Part shown: one piece after another, positions 1-10,998 of the stretch | Numbering within the stretch: the first letter of the stretch is position 1 | Layout: each line of letters opens with the position of its first letter | Source: Photobacterium phosphoreum | GTDB lineage: Bacteria > Pseudomonadota > Gammaproteobacteria > Enterobacterales > Vibrionaceae | Assembly: GCF_002954725.1 (NCBI RefSeq) | Contig: NZ_MSCQ01000003.1 | Span: 131,897-182,937, forward strand | Length of the DNA stretch: 51,041 nt | Reading direction: 5' to 3' | Notes under the pieces: generated by a model | The model's input: only the letters and a program-made list of their open reading frames with translations | The model's database searches: none | Told to the model about the DNA's origin: nothing | Translations under genes and position numbers: made by a program

Positions 1-36
1 CGTTAGCACAATACATCGTATTGGCTGAGGCTGCGT

Positions 37-64
37 ATACTACTCCGCGCCAATTTAAAGTCAA
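37..64 (-). promoter_or_regulatory. rRNA-type P2-like promoter firing out of the left edge
   Basis: On the minus strand TTGACT (64-59) is followed after 16 bases by TAGTAT (42-37) and then a G+C-rich stretch ACGCAGCC. This is the layout of a growth-rate-controlled stable-RNA promoter: short 16-base spacer and G+C-rich discriminator. Together with the stronger promoter at 298-325 it suggests that an rRNA (or tRNA) operon begins beyond the left edge, read on the minus strand. The transcribed gene itself is not in the window. Confidence 0.5.
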
Positions 65-297
65 CAAGTTTTTTAAATCAGATTTAAGAAACCCTTTACT
101 GACTTGCCTTGCGTTAAAAACAAATTACATTTCCAACCATTCGAATAACATTCAAATCAAGACTGCGATTTTCATAGCTTAATATAAGACAAAAACAGTC
201 AATTACCGCAATGATTTTTTATAAACCGCTTATCGACAAGTTACACACAGGTTGTAAGTAACTTACTAACCGTAGGTATTCCGTGTCGTTGGGCTGC

Positions 298-325
298 ATT
301 ATAGAGAGAACACAAAGGATGACAA
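298..325 (-). promoter_or_regulatory. rRNA P1-type promoter
   Basis: Minus strand: TTGTCA (325-320), 16-base spacer, perfect TATAAT (303-298), then the discriminator GCAGCCC and AACGACACG. TTGTCA-N16-TATAAT followed by G+C is the architecture of rrn P1 promoters in enterics. An A-rich UP-element-like tract lies directly upstream (about 326-345). It points leftwards and lies about 260 bases upstream of the P2-like site, which fits a tandem rrn P1/P2 pair. That the downstream gene is 16S rRNA is inference. Confidence 0.6.
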
Positions 326-481
326 TTGTTTATTTGCTTTTTTGGTGTGAATGCTAGTAATACCAACCAAAAGCCATAAAAGACTCAATATTCATACAAC
401 AACATCCCTGATTAGTAGTTGTGATTTAAAAATGCTGCTGACTATTTAATCAATCAGTGACTTTTGGTTAATTTAAAATGA

Positions 482-1219
482 TTATGAGACAACAAAACAA
501 GGATTCAATAAAGATTCACGATCATAACGAAGTGGTAAACCCTCAAAATCATTCACTGTAGCGCCAGCACTTTCAGCTATACATTGACCAGCTGCGGTAT
601 CCCACATCATTGTTGGCCCGAAACGCGGGTAATACTGGGCGCGTCCTTCAGCCACTAAGCAAAACTTCAATGATGATCCAACCTCAACCAATTTATGCTC
701 ACCTAATTGTTGAAGATAAACAGCTAACTCAGCAGAAGGGTGTGAACGACTACCAACAACGGTTGGAATAGTAGAGGGTAAAAGACGAATCACATCTTTA
801 CCTGCTTTAGTCACAAGCCAAGCTTTATTACTATCACCCAACCACGCTTTATTTAATGCAGGCGCATAGACCACTGCTAAAATAGGTTTCCCGTTTTCAA
901 TAAGTGCGATATTAACGGTGAACTCGCCATTCTTATTGATAAATTCTTTGGTGCCGTCAAGTGGGTCCACCAGCCAAAAAGATTGCCAATGTTGACGCTG
1001 TTGCCAATCAGTATGTGGTGACTCTTCAGATAAAATAGGGATATCAGGCGTTAACTGTTGTAACTGACTAATGATAATTTCATTCGCGGTAAGATCCGCA
1101 ATGGTCACGGGGCTATTATCGGCTTTATTTTCAATAATAATATTACTGTGATAATGCGTCATTATTGATTTACCCGCATCCAATGCGATGTTGTATATAG
1201 CATCAAGTAATGTTGTCAC
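482..1219 (-). CDS. cysQ: 3'(2'),5'-bisphosphate nucleotidase CysQ
   Basis: Hydrolyses 3'-phosphoadenosine 5'-phosphate (PAP), the by-product of PAPS reduction, to AMP and phosphate, preventing PAP build-up. The 245-residue protein belongs to the inositol monophosphatase superfamily: metal-binding EE at residues 65-66, the DPLDGT motif at 85-90 and a C-terminal WDTAAG motif near residue 207. Length is normal. It is the last gene of the cysG-cysD-cysN-SLC13-cysC-cysQ operon, 24 bases after cysC, a logical place for PAP disposal beside PAPS synthesis. Mg-dependent cytoplasmic enzyme by family knowledge. Confidence 0.95.
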   Translation of the reverse strand: MTTLLDAIYNIALDAGKSIMTHYHSNIIIENKADNSPVTIADLTANEIIISQLQQLTPDIPILSEESPHTDWQQRQHWQSFWLVDPLDGTKEFINKNGEFTVNIALIENGKPILAVVYAPALNKAWLGDSNKAWLVTKAGKDVIRLLPSTIPTVVGSRSHPSAELAVYLQQLGEHKLVEVGSSLKFCLVAEGRAQYYPRFGPTMMWDTAAGQCIAESAGATVNDFEGLPLRYDRESLLNPCFVVS

Positions 1220-1243
1220 TTACGGTACTCCTGTTACCAGTTA

Positions 1244-1867
1244 TCAAGCAATAATACCTCGACTCCGTAAAGCGTTAATACATTGCTCAATTAACTCATT
1301 AATATTATGACTATCGGCTGCAAGATGAATTTCAGGCTGTAAGGGCGATTGGTACTCTGCATCAATACCTGTAAATTGCTTTATTTCTCCCGCACGTGCT
1401 TTTTTATATAATCCTTTAGGATCGCGCTTTTCGCATTCAGCCAAAGGGGTATCAACAAATACTTCAATAAATTCACTTTGTGGCAGTAAATCTCGAACTA
1501 ATTGTCTTTCTTCACGATGGGGCGAGATAAACGCACTTAGCACGATTAATCCTGAATCAGCCATTAGTACGGCAACCTCACCAATCCGGCGAATATTTTC
1601 ACGTCGATCTTGCTCTGAAAAGCCAAGATCTTTGCATAACCCATGACGAACATTATCACCATCTAATAAATAGGTATGATAACCCAACGCCAATAATTGA
1701 TGCTCTAAGGCTCCAGCAACCGTTGACTTACCAGCACCACTCAACCCAGTAAACCATAAAACACAAGGCTGCTGCTGCTTTTGCTGACCTCGCTGCTCTT
1801 TAGTCACACTATAACTATGCCAGACAATATTATTGTTATCATCATGGGACTTCGTTGTCGTATTCAT
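1244..1867 (-). CDS. cysC: Adenylyl-sulfate kinase CysC
   Basis: Phosphorylates adenosine 5'-phosphosulfate (APS) with ATP to give PAPS, the second step of sulfate activation. The P-loop GLSGAGKS is at residues 41-48 and is followed by the family motifs [10 protein letters not shown] and [10 protein letters not shown] start at the ATG at 1867 because a GGA ribosome-binding sequence lies 7 bases upstream and the length (207 residues) then fits E. coli CysC. An ATG at 1879 would add only four residues and has no ribosome binding site. It lies between the SLC13 permease and cysQ in one operon. Confidence 0.94.
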   Translation of the reverse strand: MNTTTKSHDDNNNIVWHSYSVTKEQRGQQKQQQPCVLWFTGLSGAGKSTVAGALEHQLLALGYHTYLLDGDNVRHGLCKDLGFSEQDRRENIRRIGEVAVLMADSGLIVLSAFISPHREERQLVRDLLPQSEFIEVFVDTPLAECEKRDPKGLYKKARAGEIKQFTGIDAEYQSPLQPEIHLAADSHNINELIEQCINALRSRGIIA

Positions 1868-1886
1868 AACATATTCCATTGTTAAT

Positions 1887-3617
1887 TTAGTTAAAAGGAA
1901 AGACGAATGGGATCAAGATCAACACTACGCTGGAATACACAATGGAAAGCGGTAATCCAAGTTTAATATAATCTCTAATTTTATAATTACCGACGCTGTA
2001 AACGAGTAGATTGGTTTGATAACCATACGGTGAAATGAAACTCGCACTCGCGCCAAATAACACTGCCATAATAAAAGGCATCGGATCGACACCATAGCCA
2101 AGCGCCAAGCTATAGCTAATTGGAAAGGCCAATGCTGCCGCGGCGTTATTGGTGATCAGCTCAGTAAGAATTAAGGTGAGTAGATAAATGGCAATTAAAC
2201 CACCATAAACACCCCAACCATTAAATGCGGTAATAAGGGCTTGTCCCATGTGGTGTGATAAGCCGCTGGTCATCATTAATTGTGCTAATGTTAATGCTGA
2301 CCCAACAATCACTACAATATCGATAGGAAATCGACGGCGAAGCTCACCAAATGAAATAATACCCAACGCCACCAGCACCAATAGATAAACGGCTAATCCT
2401 TTTATCAATGGTAGCCAATCAAATAAAGCCAATACAATCACACTTAAAAAACCGGCTAATACTGTTGTGCTGCGATAACGGTCTAAACGGGCGCTTGAAT
2501 CGAGACCATTAACCAATACAAATTCACGCTCAAGCTTGGTTTGCTTTTGGTTAAACAGTTTCCCCGGCACAATAACTAATGTATCTCCAGCTCGTAATTC
2601 AATATTACCCAAGCCACCAGCTAACCGTTCATGGCCACGACGGATGGCGACTACTACCGCATCAAAGTTTTCGCGAAATTGAGTGATTTTTAAGGTACTA
2701 CCACAAATAGCAGCAGAATGGCTGACCACTACCTCCATCATCGATTGACCATTAAGATGATGCTGACCAAATAAATGCAGTCCTTCTATTTCTTGTAAAG
2801 TGGTGACACTTTCAATATCACCACAAAACAATAATCGATCGCCTGCTTGTAATTTAGTCTCAGGGCAAACGGGTGCAATTGTCTTACCATCACGAATAAG
2901 CTCAGCCAAAAATAAACGCCGTAATGCGCGAAGTCCATTTTCAGTGACACTCTTTCCTATTAACGGTGAATGACTTTTTACTCGCGCCTCTAAAAAATAA
3001 GGCAGCTGTTCTTCACTGTCGTCATCGTTATCCGGTAAAAAATAACTCAATGGGATTAAGATCATTAACCCAATAACTAATACCGCTAAGCCAATCATGG
3101 TCGGGGCAAAAAAACCAAGACTCGGCAAGCCGACATCTTCAACAAAGCTATTAATAATAAGATTAGTCGATGTACCAATTAAGGTCAGTGTGCCCCCTAA
3201 AATAGCGGTATACGATAAAGGCAGTAATAATTTAGAGGGTGCATGGCGTTGATTACGTTTTATCGCCCCAATTAACGACACCACCACCGCGGTATTATTG
3301 GTAAAAGATGATAATAACGCGGTTGATAATCCCAGCTTAGCCACAACTGAACTATGACCACCTTGTGAAATCTGGCGTCCAACCCAACTAATTAAGCGGG
3401 TTTTTTCTAATGCAATTGACACTAATATCAACAGCACTAAGGTTAATAATGATGAGTTAGTAAAATTTGCGGCAATGGCTGGTAATTCAATTAAGTTTGC
3501 TTGAAAACCAATAAACGCACTGCCAGCAAATAAATACGCGGGTTTAATCTTCGTGGTGAGCAAGCAGAGAATAATCACTACTAGCATTGCCAGCACAGTA
3601 GCTTGTTCCCAGCTCAT
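1887..3617 (-). CDS. SLC13/DASS-family permease with two TrkA-C domains (probable sulfate transporter)
   Basis: A 576-residue integral membrane protein: hydrophobic helices from residue 1 to about 195, a cytoplasmic insert of about 205-360 holding two RCK-C/TrkA-C-like domains, then a second helix block to the C-terminus. The helix block contains the NNTA and NNAAAA signatures of the divalent anion/Na+ symporter family. Because it lies between cysN and cysC, 5 bases downstream of cysN, sulfate is the likely substrate. Homologues of this layout are common in vibrio sulfate operons. Substrate and coupling ion cannot be read from the sequence. Confidence 0.85.
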   Translation of the reverse strand: MSWEQATVLAMLVVIILCLLTTKIKPAYLFAGSAFIGFQANLIELPAIAANFTNSSLLTLVLLILVSIALEKTRLISWVGRQISQGGHSSVVAKLGLSTALLSSFTNNTAVVVSLIGAIKRNQRHAPSKLLLPLSYTAILGGTLTLIGTSTNLIINSFVEDVGLPSLGFFAPTMIGLAVLVIGLMILIPLSYFLPDNDDDSEEQLPYFLEARVKSHSPLIGKSVTENGLRALRRLFLAELIRDGKTIAPVCPETKLQAGDRLLFCGDIESVTTLQEIEGLHLFGQHHLNGQSMMEVVVSHSAAICGSTLKITQFRENFDAVVVAIRRGHERLAGGLGNIELRAGDTLVIVPGKLFNQKQTKLEREFVLVNGLDSSARLDRYRSTTVLAGFLSVIVLALFDWLPLIKGLAVYLLVLVALGIISFGELRRRFPIDIVVIVGSALTLAQLMMTSGLSHHMGQALITAFNGWGVYGGLIAIYLLTLILTELITNNAAAALAFPISYSLALGYGVDPMPFIMAVLFGASASFISPYGYQTNLLVYSVGNYKIRDYIKLGLPLSIVYSSVVLILIPFVFPFN

Positions 3618-3622
3618 TCACA

Positions 3623-5047
3623 TTACTCCAGTAATTGACTGATATCTTTCGCATCCCAATGCGGGAAGTGCTTACGGACTAATGCATTAAATTCAACTTC
3701 AAACGTTGAATAACTACGACTGCTTTTATCTGTTGCTAATGGCTCTCTAATTAATCCGGCGCCAACGGTTACATTGGTTAATCGATCAATAATGATAAAG
3801 CCGCCAGTATCTTTACAGGTTTGATAGCTATCAACGGCAATCGCATCGTGTAAGTTGAACTCACATAAACCAATGCCATTAAGGGGTAACGTCTCGGTTG
3901 CAAAGGTATCAAGACTATTAATATCAACTTGATGACGTATCGTACTTACACTGCCTAGCGTTTTTTTACCTGCCACTTTAATATCATACTGACGTCCCGC
4001 CGTTAATGCGGTTTCCCCCATCCAGACAATATCGGCTAATACATTATTACTTAACGGCACGTTATCTTCCGTGGCAATTAACGTATCACCACGGCTAATA
4101 TCAATTTCATCCGTTAAGGTAACAGTAATGGCTTGGCCTTTAGTTGCTGATGCTAAGTCACCATCAAAAGTGACAATCCGCTCTACAGTCGATATTTTAC
4201 CTGAAGGTAATGCGGTAACTCGTTGCCCAACACGTAATTCACCCGACGCTAATGTGCCAGCAAAGCCGCGAAAATCGAGATTAGGACGATTCACATATTG
4301 AACAGGAAAACGTAAGTCTGCCGAATCATCATCCGTCGACAAATCAACGTATTCTAATAGCGTTAATAACGGCTCGCCTTGATACCACGGCATCTTGGTA
4401 CTTTGACTGACAACGTTATCGCCCTCTAAAGCTGACAGAGGTAACAATTGAATATTGATATTAGGATTGAGTTTTTTTGAAAATTGGAGGTATTGCAGCC
4501 TAATATCGTCAAAACGTGCTTGATCAAAATCGACCAAATCCATCTTATTAATTGCTACAATAAATTGGCGGATACCAAGTAAACTGGCGATATAAGAATG
4601 ACGTCGCGTTTGATCTAAGACCCCTTTACGGGCATCAATCAAAATAACCGCCACATCACAGGTCGAGGCGCCAGTTGCCATATTACGGGTGTACTGCTCA
4701 TGACCCGGAGTATCAGCAATAATAAACTTACGTGCTTTGGTCGAGAAATAACGGTAAGCGACATCTATGGTGATCCCTTGCTCACGCTCTGCTTGCAGTC
4801 CATCGACTAATAATGCTAAATCAGGTTTATCGCCCGTGGTACCGACTTTTTGACTATCAGTATGGATTGCAGCAAGTTGATCTTCATAAATCTGATGCGA
4901 GTCATGCAGTAGACGACCAATTAAGGTACTTTTACCGTCATCAACGGAGCCACAGGTTAAAAATCGCAGTAAAGATTTATTATGGTGTTGATCGAGGTAA
5001 GCTTCGATACCCAATTCTGCGACCTGTTGTTCTATCACACTGTTCAT
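3623..5047 (-). CDS. cysN: Sulfate adenylyltransferase subunit 1, GTPase CysN
   Basis: Regulatory GTPase subunit of ATP sulfurylase; GTP hydrolysis drives APS formation by CysD. The 474-residue protein has an EF-Tu-like G domain: P-loop GSVDDGKS at residues 33-40, DTPGH near 112, NKMDL near 167, followed by beta-barrel domains 2 and 3. It ends at the normal CysN length with no fused CysC kinase domain, consistent with the separate cysC nearby. It lies 10 bases downstream of cysD. Confidence 0.96.
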   Translation of the reverse strand: MNSVIEQQVAELGIEAYLDQHHNKSLLRFLTCGSVDDGKSTLIGRLLHDSHQIYEDQLAAIHTDSQKVGTTGDKPDLALLVDGLQAEREQGITIDVAYRYFSTKARKFIIADTPGHEQYTRNMATGASTCDVAVILIDARKGVLDQTRRHSYIASLLGIRQFIVAINKMDLVDFDQARFDDIRLQYLQFSKKLNPNINIQLLPLSALEGDNVVSQSTKMPWYQGEPLLTLLEYVDLSTDDDSADLRFPVQYVNRPNLDFRGFAGTLASGELRVGQRVTALPSGKISTVERIVTFDGDLASATKGQAITVTLTDEIDISRGDTLIATEDNVPLSNNVLADIVWMGETALTAGRQYDIKVAGKKTLGSVSTIRHQVDINSLDTFATETLPLNGIGLCEFNLHDAIAVDSYQTCKDTGGFIIIDRLTNVTVGAGLIREPLATDKSSRSYSTFEVEFNALVRKHFPHWDAKDISQLLE

Positions 5048-5057
5048 TATTCTCTCC

Positions 5058-5966
5058 TTAGAAATAACCTTGGCGTTTTTTCAATTCCATTGAGCCAGAT
5101 TGATCATGATCGATAGCTCGACCTTGACGTTCACTGGATGTCGCCACCAGCATTTCTTCAATGATCCCCGGTAACGTATCAGCAGTAGATTCCACCGCTC
5201 CCGTTAACGGGTAGCATCCCAAAGTTCTAAAACGGACACTTTTTTGCTCAATGGTTTCCCCTGGCTGTAACTCTAACCGCTCATCATCGACCATGATTAA
5301 CATCCCATCACGCTCAACAACCGGTCGTACTTGAGATAAATACAGCGGCACAATTTCGATTTGCTCTAAAAAGATATATTGCCAAATATCAAGTTCAGTC
5401 CAATTGGATAACGGGAACACGCGAATGCTTTCGCCTTTATTAATTTGACCGTTATAGGTTTTCCATAATTCAGGGCGTTGATTTTTAGGATCCCAACTGT
5501 GATTTTTATCGCGGAATGAATACACTCGCTCTTTAGCGCGTGACTTTTCTTCATCGCGACGAGCACCACCAAATGCAGCATCAAAACCGTACTTATCCAG
5601 CGCTTGTTTTAAACCTTGGGTTTTCATAATGTCAGTATGCTTTGATGAACCATGGGTAAATGGCCCCACTCCCATCGCTACCCCTTCTGGATTCTGATGG
5701 ACTAATAAATCAAAACCGTATTTCTTGGCGGTACGATCACGAAACTCAATCATTTCGCGAAATTTCCACGTGGTATCGACGTGCAATAACGGAAACGGAA
5801 TTTTTCCGGGATAAAAAGCCTTACGAGCTAAATGCAACATCACTGAAGAATCTTTACCGATGGAATACATCATTACAGGGTTATCAAATTCAGCCGCAAC
5901 TTCACGCAAAATATGAATACTTTCCGCTTCGAGCTGTTTGAGGTGGGTTAAACGTTTCGAATCCAT
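5058..5966 (-). CDS. cysD: Sulfate adenylyltransferase subunit 2 CysD
   Basis: Catalytic subunit of ATP sulfurylase (ATP + sulfate to APS + pyrophosphate), working with CysN. It is a PP-loop ATPase: SIGKDSS at residues 35-41, and the C-terminal region contains the conserved [16 protein letters not shown] start at the ATG at 5966, preceded by a strong GGAG-type ribosome binding site. This gives 302 residues, the usual length. The in-frame ATG at 5978 would overlap that binding site. Transcribed with cysG upstream (13-base gap) and cysN downstream. Confidence 0.95.
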   Translation of the reverse strand: MDSKRLTHLKQLEAESIHILREVAAEFDNPVMMYSIGKDSSVMLHLARKAFYPGKIPFPLLHVDTTWKFREMIEFRDRTAKKYGFDLLVHQNPEGVAMGVGPFTHGSSKHTDIMKTQGLKQALDKYGFDAAFGGARRDEEKSRAKERVYSFRDKNHSWDPKNQRPELWKTYNGQINKGESIRVFPLSNWTELDIWQYIFLEQIEIVPLYLSQVRPVVERDGMLIMVDDERLELQPGETIEQKSVRFRTLGCYPLTGAVESTADTLPGIIEEMLVATSSERQGRAIDHDQSGSMELKKRQGYF

Positions 5967-5979
5967 CACTCTCTCCATG

Positions 5980-7395
5980 TTATGCCAGTTTCACTACCGC
6001 TTCAGGTTGCGGTAATAACTGTTCCTTTGTTGTGAACCAAGCTAATTTATGTGACAACTTAACGACTTCACCGACAACAATTAACGATGGCGAAGCAGCA
6101 TGCTGTGCTAAATCGGCAAGTTGATCTAATTGTCCGGTTAATACTTTTTGAGTGGCCTGTGTGCCGCGTTCAATAATCGCTATAGGGGTATCAGGGGCGC
6201 GGCCATGTTGTAATAACTGCTGCTGAATATGGCTCGATTTCATTAGCCCCATATAAATCACTAAGGTTTGATTACCACGCGCTAAGGTTGACCAATCGAG
6301 CTGCTGACCATCGGGCTTTAAGTGCCCAGTAATAAACATCGCGGTTTGAGCGTAATCACGATGAGTTAATGGAATGCCAGCATAAGCAGTGGCACCTGCT
6401 GCGGCAGTAATTCCGGGAACAACTTGAAAATCAATCCCCGCCTCTACCAGTACTTCTAACTCTTCAGCGCCACGACCAAACACAAATGGATCACCGCCTT
6501 TAAGCCTTACAACGCGTTTACCTTGTTGGGCATATTCAACAATTAAACGGTTAGTTTGCTCTTGCGGCACACTGTGAAAGCCCGCTTTTTTTCCGACACA
6601 GACTAATTCCGCGTCACGGCGCACCAACGCCATTACTTCATCGGAAACAAGGTAGTCATACAGCACTACATCTGCTTGCTGCATTAACTGTAAACCACGT
6701 AAAGTTAATAACCCTGCATCACCGGGTCCGGCCCCAATTAAAGCAACTTGCCCTGTTGGTGGCGTATGGTTTTGTAACTGTTGTTCTAATGCTTGCTGCG
6801 CTTCACTATGACGACCAACAGCAATCAAATCAGCAAAACGACCATTAAAAGCTTGCTCCCAAAAGGCACGACGACTAGAAAAGGTAGGGAGCTTGGTTGC
6901 AAGATAACCTCGAAAGCCACCAGCTAGGGTTGCCATCTTGCCTAAGTGCTGTGGCAGTATCACTTCTAGTTTTTGACGTAGTAAACGCGCAAGAACGGGC
7001 GCTTTACCTGATGATGAAATCGCAACAATGATCGGTGAACGATCAATAATTGACGGCACAATAAAACTACAACGTTGAGTATCATCAACTACATTGACCA
7101 ATACTTGGCGTTGATTCGCTGATTGATAGACCAAGGCGTTCAGCGCTTTATATGGGGTAGCTGCAATCGCTAAAAAAATCCCATCAAGATCGCTAGGAGT
7201 AAACTCTTCACCAATATGGCGAACTTGACCCGCGGCAATGGCTTCCTCAAAATCCGTATTAAGCTTAGAGGCAATCACCCCCACATCTGCACCTGCTTTT
7301 AATAACATCCTTGTTTTGCGCCATGCGCTATTACCACCACCAACAACCAAACAGGGTCGACGCTTTAAATCAGCAAATATTGGTAAATAATCCAT
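5980..7395 (-). CDS. cysG: Siroheme synthase CysG
   Basis: Trifunctional enzyme converting uroporphyrinogen III to siroheme, the cofactor of sulfite and nitrite reductases. Residues 1 to about 205 form the precorrin-2 dehydrogenase/ferrochelatase half with a [11 protein letters not shown] nucleotide-binding loop. From about 215 the SAM-dependent methyltransferase half follows, with [18 protein letters not shown] and [13 protein letters not shown]. The 471-residue length is typical for the fused form. First gene of the sulfate activation operon; ribosome binding site GGAG precedes the ATG. It supplies the siroheme needed by CysI, encoded 9 kb away. Confidence 0.95.
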   Translation of the reverse strand: MDYLPIFADLKRRPCLVVGGGNSAWRKTRMLLKAGADVGVIASKLNTDFEEAIAAGQVRHIGEEFTPSDLDGIFLAIAATPYKALNALVYQSANQRQVLVNVVDDTQRCSFIVPSIIDRSPIIVAISSSGKAPVLARLLRQKLEVILPQHLGKMATLAGGFRGYLATKLPTFSSRRAFWEQAFNGRFADLIAVGRHSEAQQALEQQLQNHTPPTGQVALIGAGPGDAGLLTLRGLQLMQQADVVLYDYLVSDEVMALVRRDAELVCVGKKAGFHSVPQEQTNRLIVEYAQQGKRVVRLKGGDPFVFGRGAEELEVLVEAGIDFQVVPGITAAAGATAYAGIPLTHRDYAQTAMFITGHLKPDGQQLDWSTLARGNQTLVIYMGLMKSSHIQQQLLQHGRAPDTPIAIIERGTQATQKVLTGQLDQLADLAQHAASPSLIVVGEVVKLSHKLAWFTTKEQLLPQPEAVVKLA

Positions 7396-7810
7396 TGTTA
7401 ACTCTCCATTGTTGCTCTGTTACCACTATAGAGAGCCGGTGATATAACTTGAAATTCTAAAGTTTCATTTTTTATACTCAAAAGTTTGGTTGTTAATTCG
7501 AGCGTTCTCTTTCTGTTACCAAAGAGGATGATCAACCGCAAATAAATACAAACCAAACATAAATAGCGAACAGCAGCCAAAATGAAGGATTTTCAAATAA
7601 CACTTCGAACCTAAGTTATGCTTTTTATTTCTTAATTTAATGATTCATTTTTGCTTTCAGCTCCATAGTTACGGTTATTTAACGGTTTAATAATCGTTGT
7701 GCATATAAAAAATGAGAGTTAAAGCACAATTACGCGACAGGTTGTGATAGTAACCGCATAAGATTTGCTATTTTAAGCGCGCTTTCCTTGCCTATCCTTT
7801 GGAGATACAC
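7396..7810. other. Divergent intergenic region cysG/cpdB
   Basis: About 415 bases without a credible gene; a 60-codon frame on the minus strand has no ribosome binding site or family resemblance. It must hold the promoters of the cysG operon (minus) and cpdB (plus). On the minus strand TATAGT about 30 bases before the cysG start could be a -10 element with no good -35, which would fit an activator-dependent (CysB-type) promoter. I cannot identify a CysB site with confidence. Confidence 0.35.
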
Positions 7811-9778
7811 ATGACACTATCTGTTAAGCCTTTATCAATTGCGGTATTAGGCGGACTCCTGCTACTTGCCGGCCCTGCAAACGCAGAAACAATTAAATTA
7901 CGTATTCTTGAAACAACAGATATTCATACAAATGTAATGGATTACGATTATTACAAGGATAAGCCAACCGATAAAACAGGCTTAGTGCGCACAGCAACAT
8001 TGGTTGAGAAAGCGCGCGCCGAAGTAATTAACAGTGTCTTGGTTGATAATGGTGATTTATTGCAAGGCAGCCCGATGGGTGACTACATGGCAGCCAAAGG
8101 TATTAAAAAAGGCGAGGTTCACCCTGTTTATAAGGTCATGAATCAACTTGGCTACGCAGTAGGTAATATTGGTAACCACGAATTTAACTATGGCCTAGAT
8201 TTCCTTGATACCAGCATCGAAGGCGCAAACTTCCCTTATATCAATGCCAATGTTTATGATTTAAAAACCGGCAAAAACTTATTTACGCCTTACCTTATTC
8301 AGGATTACACCTTCAAAGATAACGACGGTAATAACCAAAAACTAAAAATTGGTTACATTGGTTTTGTGCCACCACAAATTATGGTGTGGGATAAAAATAA
8401 CCTTGAAGGTAAAGTAGAAGCGAAAGACATTAAACAAACTGCTGAGAAGTTTATTCCACAAATGAAGGCGGAAGGCGCAGATATTATTATCGCCATTCCA
8501 CACTCTGGCGTTTCAACTGATCCGTATAAAGTGGGCGCTGAAAACTCAGTCTACTTCCTCACCCAAGTTGAAGGCATCGATGCAATCGCATTTGGTCACT
8601 CGCATGCGGTATTCCCAAGCAAAGACTTTGCTAATTTACCCGGCGTTGATATTGAAAAAGGCACCATTAATGGTATTGCAGCAGTGATGCCAGGTCGCTG
8701 GGGTGATCACGTTGGTATTATGGATTTAGTGTTAAATAAAGAAGGCAATAGCTGGAAAGTAACCTCAGCCCAAACTGAAGCACGCCCTATATTTGATAAA
8801 GCCAACCAAAAATCGTTAGTAAAAGCCGATCCTAAATTGGTTGCAGCAGTAAAGATTGATCATAATGCCACTCGTGATTTTGTTAACCAACCTATTGGTA
8901 AAGCTAGCGATGTGATGTACAGCTATTTAGCCTTGGTTCAAGATGATCCAACCGTACAAATCGTTAACTTGGCACAAAAAGATTACGTTGAACGCTTTAT
9001 TCAAGGCGACCCCGATCTTGATGGCCTGCCAGTATTATCAGCAGCTGCCCCATTTAAAGCAGGCGGTCGTGGTAATGACGCAGGTAACTACACCGAAGTA
9101 GAAGCAGGCCAACTAACATTCCGTAACGCGGCTGACTTATACTTGTACCCCAATACCCTTGTTGCGATGAAGGTAAAAGGTAAAGATGTTCAAGAATGGC
9201 TAGAATGTTCCGCGGCACAGTTTAATCAAATTGATGTTAACAGTGAGAAGCCACAAGGATTGATTAACTGGGATGGTTTCCGTACTTACAACTTTGATGT
9301 CATTGATGGCGTCAAATACAACATTGATATTTCACAACCTGCAAAATACGATGGCGAATGTAAGCTAATTAATCCAACCGCTAACCGTATTAAAGATTTA
9401 AGCTTTAATGGTAAGCCGATTGATTTAAAGCAGACGTTCTTAGTCGCAACTAACAACTACCGCGCTTACAGTGGTAAATTTGCAGGAACGGGTGAAGCGT
9501 TTGTTGCTTTTGCATCACCCGATGAAAACCGTACTGTATTATCCGATTACATCAGTCGCGTGAGCAAACAAAAAGGTCAAGTGGTACCAAGTGCTGATAA
9601 TAACTGGCACTTCACACCACTGAAAAGTGATAACAAACTAGATATTCGATTTGAAACTGCAAACAGTGATAAAGCAGCACAGTTTATTAAAGATAAAGGC
9701 CAATACCCAATGCACCAAGTGAGTACCACGCCTGGTGGGTTTGCTATTTACCAATTGGATCTTCAATCTAAAAAATAA
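7811..9778 (+). CDS. cpdB: Periplasmic 2',3'-cyclic-nucleotide 2'-phosphodiesterase/3'-nucleotidase CpdB
   Basis: Hydrolyses 2',3'-cyclic nucleotides and 3'-nucleotides in the periplasm so that nucleosides and phosphate can be recovered. Signal peptide at residues 1-25 with an ANA cleavage site. Calcineurin-like metallophosphatase motifs follow in order: TTDIHTN (D37, H39), [26 protein letters not shown] and FGHSHAVFP. The C-terminal half is the 5'-nucleotidase-type substrate domain. The ATG at 7811 has GGAG 6 bases upstream; the in-frame TTG at 7799 lies before that site. At 655 residues it has normal length. Monocistronic, ending in a strong terminator. Confidence 0.95.
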   Translation: MTLSVKPLSIAVLGGLLLLAGPANAETIKLRILETTDIHTNVMDYDYYKDKPTDKTGLVRTATLVEKARAEVINSVLVDNGDLLQGSPMGDYMAAKGIKKGEVHPVYKVMNQLGYAVGNIGNHEFNYGLDFLDTSIEGANFPYINANVYDLKTGKNLFTPYLIQDYTFKDNDGNNQKLKIGYIGFVPPQIMVWDKNNLEGKVEAKDIKQTAEKFIPQMKAEGADIIIAIPHSGVSTDPYKVGAENSVYFLTQVEGIDAIAFGHSHAVFPSKDFANLPGVDIEKGTINGIAAVMPGRWGDHVGIMDLVLNKEGNSWKVTSAQTEARPIFDKANQKSLVKADPKLVAAVKIDHNATRDFVNQPIGKASDVMYSYLALVQDDPTVQIVNLAQKDYVERFIQGDPDLDGLPVLSAAAPFKAGGRGNDAGNYTEVEAGQLTFRNAADLYLYPNTLVAMKVKGKDVQEWLECSAAQFNQIDVNSEKPQGLINWDGFRTYNFDVIDGVKYNIDISQPAKYDGECKLINPTANRIKDLSFNGKPIDLKQTFLVATNNYRAYSGKFAGTGEAFVAFASPDENRTVLSDYISRVSKQKGQVVPSADNNWHFTPLKSDNKLDIRFETANSDKAAQFIKDKGQYPMHQVSTTPGGFAIYQLDLQSKK

Positions 9779-9801
9779 TAACACTTCAATGTAACATCTA
9801 T

Positions 9802-9831
9802 ATACCGCAACCTTGGTTGCGGTATTTTTTT
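9802..9831 (+). terminator. Rho-independent terminator of cpdB
   Basis: Perfect 11-bp inverted repeat, ATACCGCAACC (9802-9812) and GGTTGCGGTAT (9815-9825), followed by a run of six T. Confidence 0.9.
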
Positions 9832-9872
9832 GGTACACTATCGTTACTGCCTATTTCAACGTTAGATTATCT

Positions 9873-10469
9873 ATGTTCTCCAATAACCATGTCGAATTAA
9901 TCGCTTTCCTAACCCAACTTGGCGCTGATGCTGCTACCATTAGCGATGTGATTGCCGTAGCGGAACCGTTAGAACTACCTACTCGGCATATTCTATTGCA
10001 CCAAGGGCAACGTCAAACCCATTGCTACTTTTTATTAAACGGCCTCTGTCATGCGTGTTATCTCACTGATCAAGGTAAGCAGTTCAGTAAAGAGTTCTAT
10101 TGGGATCAAGATGTAATCATTGGATTTGAAAGTCTAATTAATAACGAACCATCAGCTTTTCTATTAGAAACATTATCAGCCAGTCAATTAATCATGTTGC
10201 CCATCACATTATTTCAACAATGGCGCCAGCAACAGCACCCACTCTATCAAGCATTATTAGAACGCCAGTTACTGCATAAAGAACACAAAGAACGCTTTAT
10301 GTTAATGCACACACCAGAACAACGATTACAACTATTTTGTGACCATTTTCCAGAGTTAGTCGGTCGCATTACCGACTACCAATTAGCGTCTTACTTAGGG
10401 ATTACTTCCATTAGTTTAAGCCGTATCAAAAAACGGATCGCAAGTGACGATATTATTGATAAAAGTTAA
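9873..10469 (+). CDS. Crp/Fnr-family transcriptional regulator
   Basis: A 198-residue protein with an N-terminal cyclic-nucleotide-binding-like beta-roll (about residues 20-135; note ILLHQGQRQTHCYFLLNGLC) and a C-terminal winged helix with helix-turn-helix at about 168-189 (YLGITSISLSRIKKRI). There is no N-terminal cysteine cluster of the FNR type, so it is not an iron-sulfur oxygen sensor. The ligand is unknown. I start at the ATG at 9873; an upstream in-frame TTG lies inside the cpdB terminator. No strong ribosome binding site is visible. It precedes elaA and the EamA exporter on the same strand but has a 67-base gap. Confidence 0.8.
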   Translation: MFSNNHVELIAFLTQLGADAATISDVIAVAEPLELPTRHILLHQGQRQTHCYFLLNGLCHACYLTDQGKQFSKEFYWDQDVIIGFESLINNEPSAFLLETLSASQLIMLPITLFQQWRQQQHPLYQALLERQLLHKEHKERFMLMHTPEQRLQLFCDHFPELVGRITDYQLASYLGITSISLSRIKKRIASDDIIDKS

Positions 10470-10536
10470 CCATTGTTAACCTCATTACTGATAAATATCG
10501 ATACACTCAGCAGTATATCTAATAAGGACTTTAACC

Positions 10537-10998
10537 ATGACGACTTGGCAATGTTTACCCTTTGAACAACTGACCACCCACCAGCTTTATGATCTTTTAA
10601 AGTTACGTTCTGATGTGTTTGGCGTTGAACAAAATTGTGTTTACCCTGATCTTGATGATCACGACCGAGCCGATAGTGTTTACCACCTCCTGGGTTACGC
10701 AAACAATGAACTCGTTGCGTACCTCCGTTTATTAGCGCCAGGGGTAACCTATGATAACGTCAGTATTGGGCGGGTGGTTGTGGCGCCAAGCCAACGTAAA
10801 CATGGCCTCGGTCATCAATTATTACGTCAAGGATTAGCCCACGCAGAAGTCATTTGGCCACAACAGTTAATTGAAATTGGTGCTCAACAATACTTAGTCG
10901 ATTTCTATCGCTCTCATGGTTTTACTCAAACTTCAGACATGTATCTTGAAGACGGTATCCCTCATGTTGATATGCAATTATTACAAGATCTGGTGTAA
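10537..10998 (+). CDS. elaA: ElaA-like GNAT N-acetyltransferase
   Basis: A 153-residue protein with the ElaA form of the GNAT fold. The N-terminus contains LYDLLKLRSDVFGVEQNCVY, typical of ElaA. The acetyl-CoA loop is IGRVVVAPSQRKHGLGHQLL (near residues 86-105), and the C-terminal VDFYRSHGF is motif B. Substrate is unknown in the family. The stop codon overlaps the next start (TAATG), so translation with the EamA exporter is probably coupled. Confidence 0.85.
   Translation: MTTWQCLPFEQLTTHQLYDLLKLRSDVFGVEQNCVYPDLDDHDRADSVYHLLGYANNELVAYLRLLAPGVTYDNVSIGRVVVAPSQRKHGLGHQLLRQGLAHAEVIWPQQLIEIGAQQYLVDFYRSHGFTQTSDMYLEDGIPHVDMQLLQDLV

Larger units (their letters stand above)
1..481. other. Gene-free stretch left of cysQ
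   Basis: No coding frame of believable quality is present. It holds the two minus-strand stable-RNA promoters described separately and two adjacent one-mismatch DnaA-box-like 9-mers, TTATCGACA (230-238) and TTACACACA (241-249). I see no clear rho-independent terminator behind cysQ. Confidence 0.5.

Noticed and set aside
7398..7580. 60-codon minus-strand frame upstream of cysG
   Set aside because: No ribosome binding site or family resemblance, hydrophobic and basic composition of chance type, and it covers the cysG promoter region.
9638..9838. Minus-strand frame over the 3' end of cpdB
   Set aside because: Overlaps cpdB and its terminator; no initiation signals.
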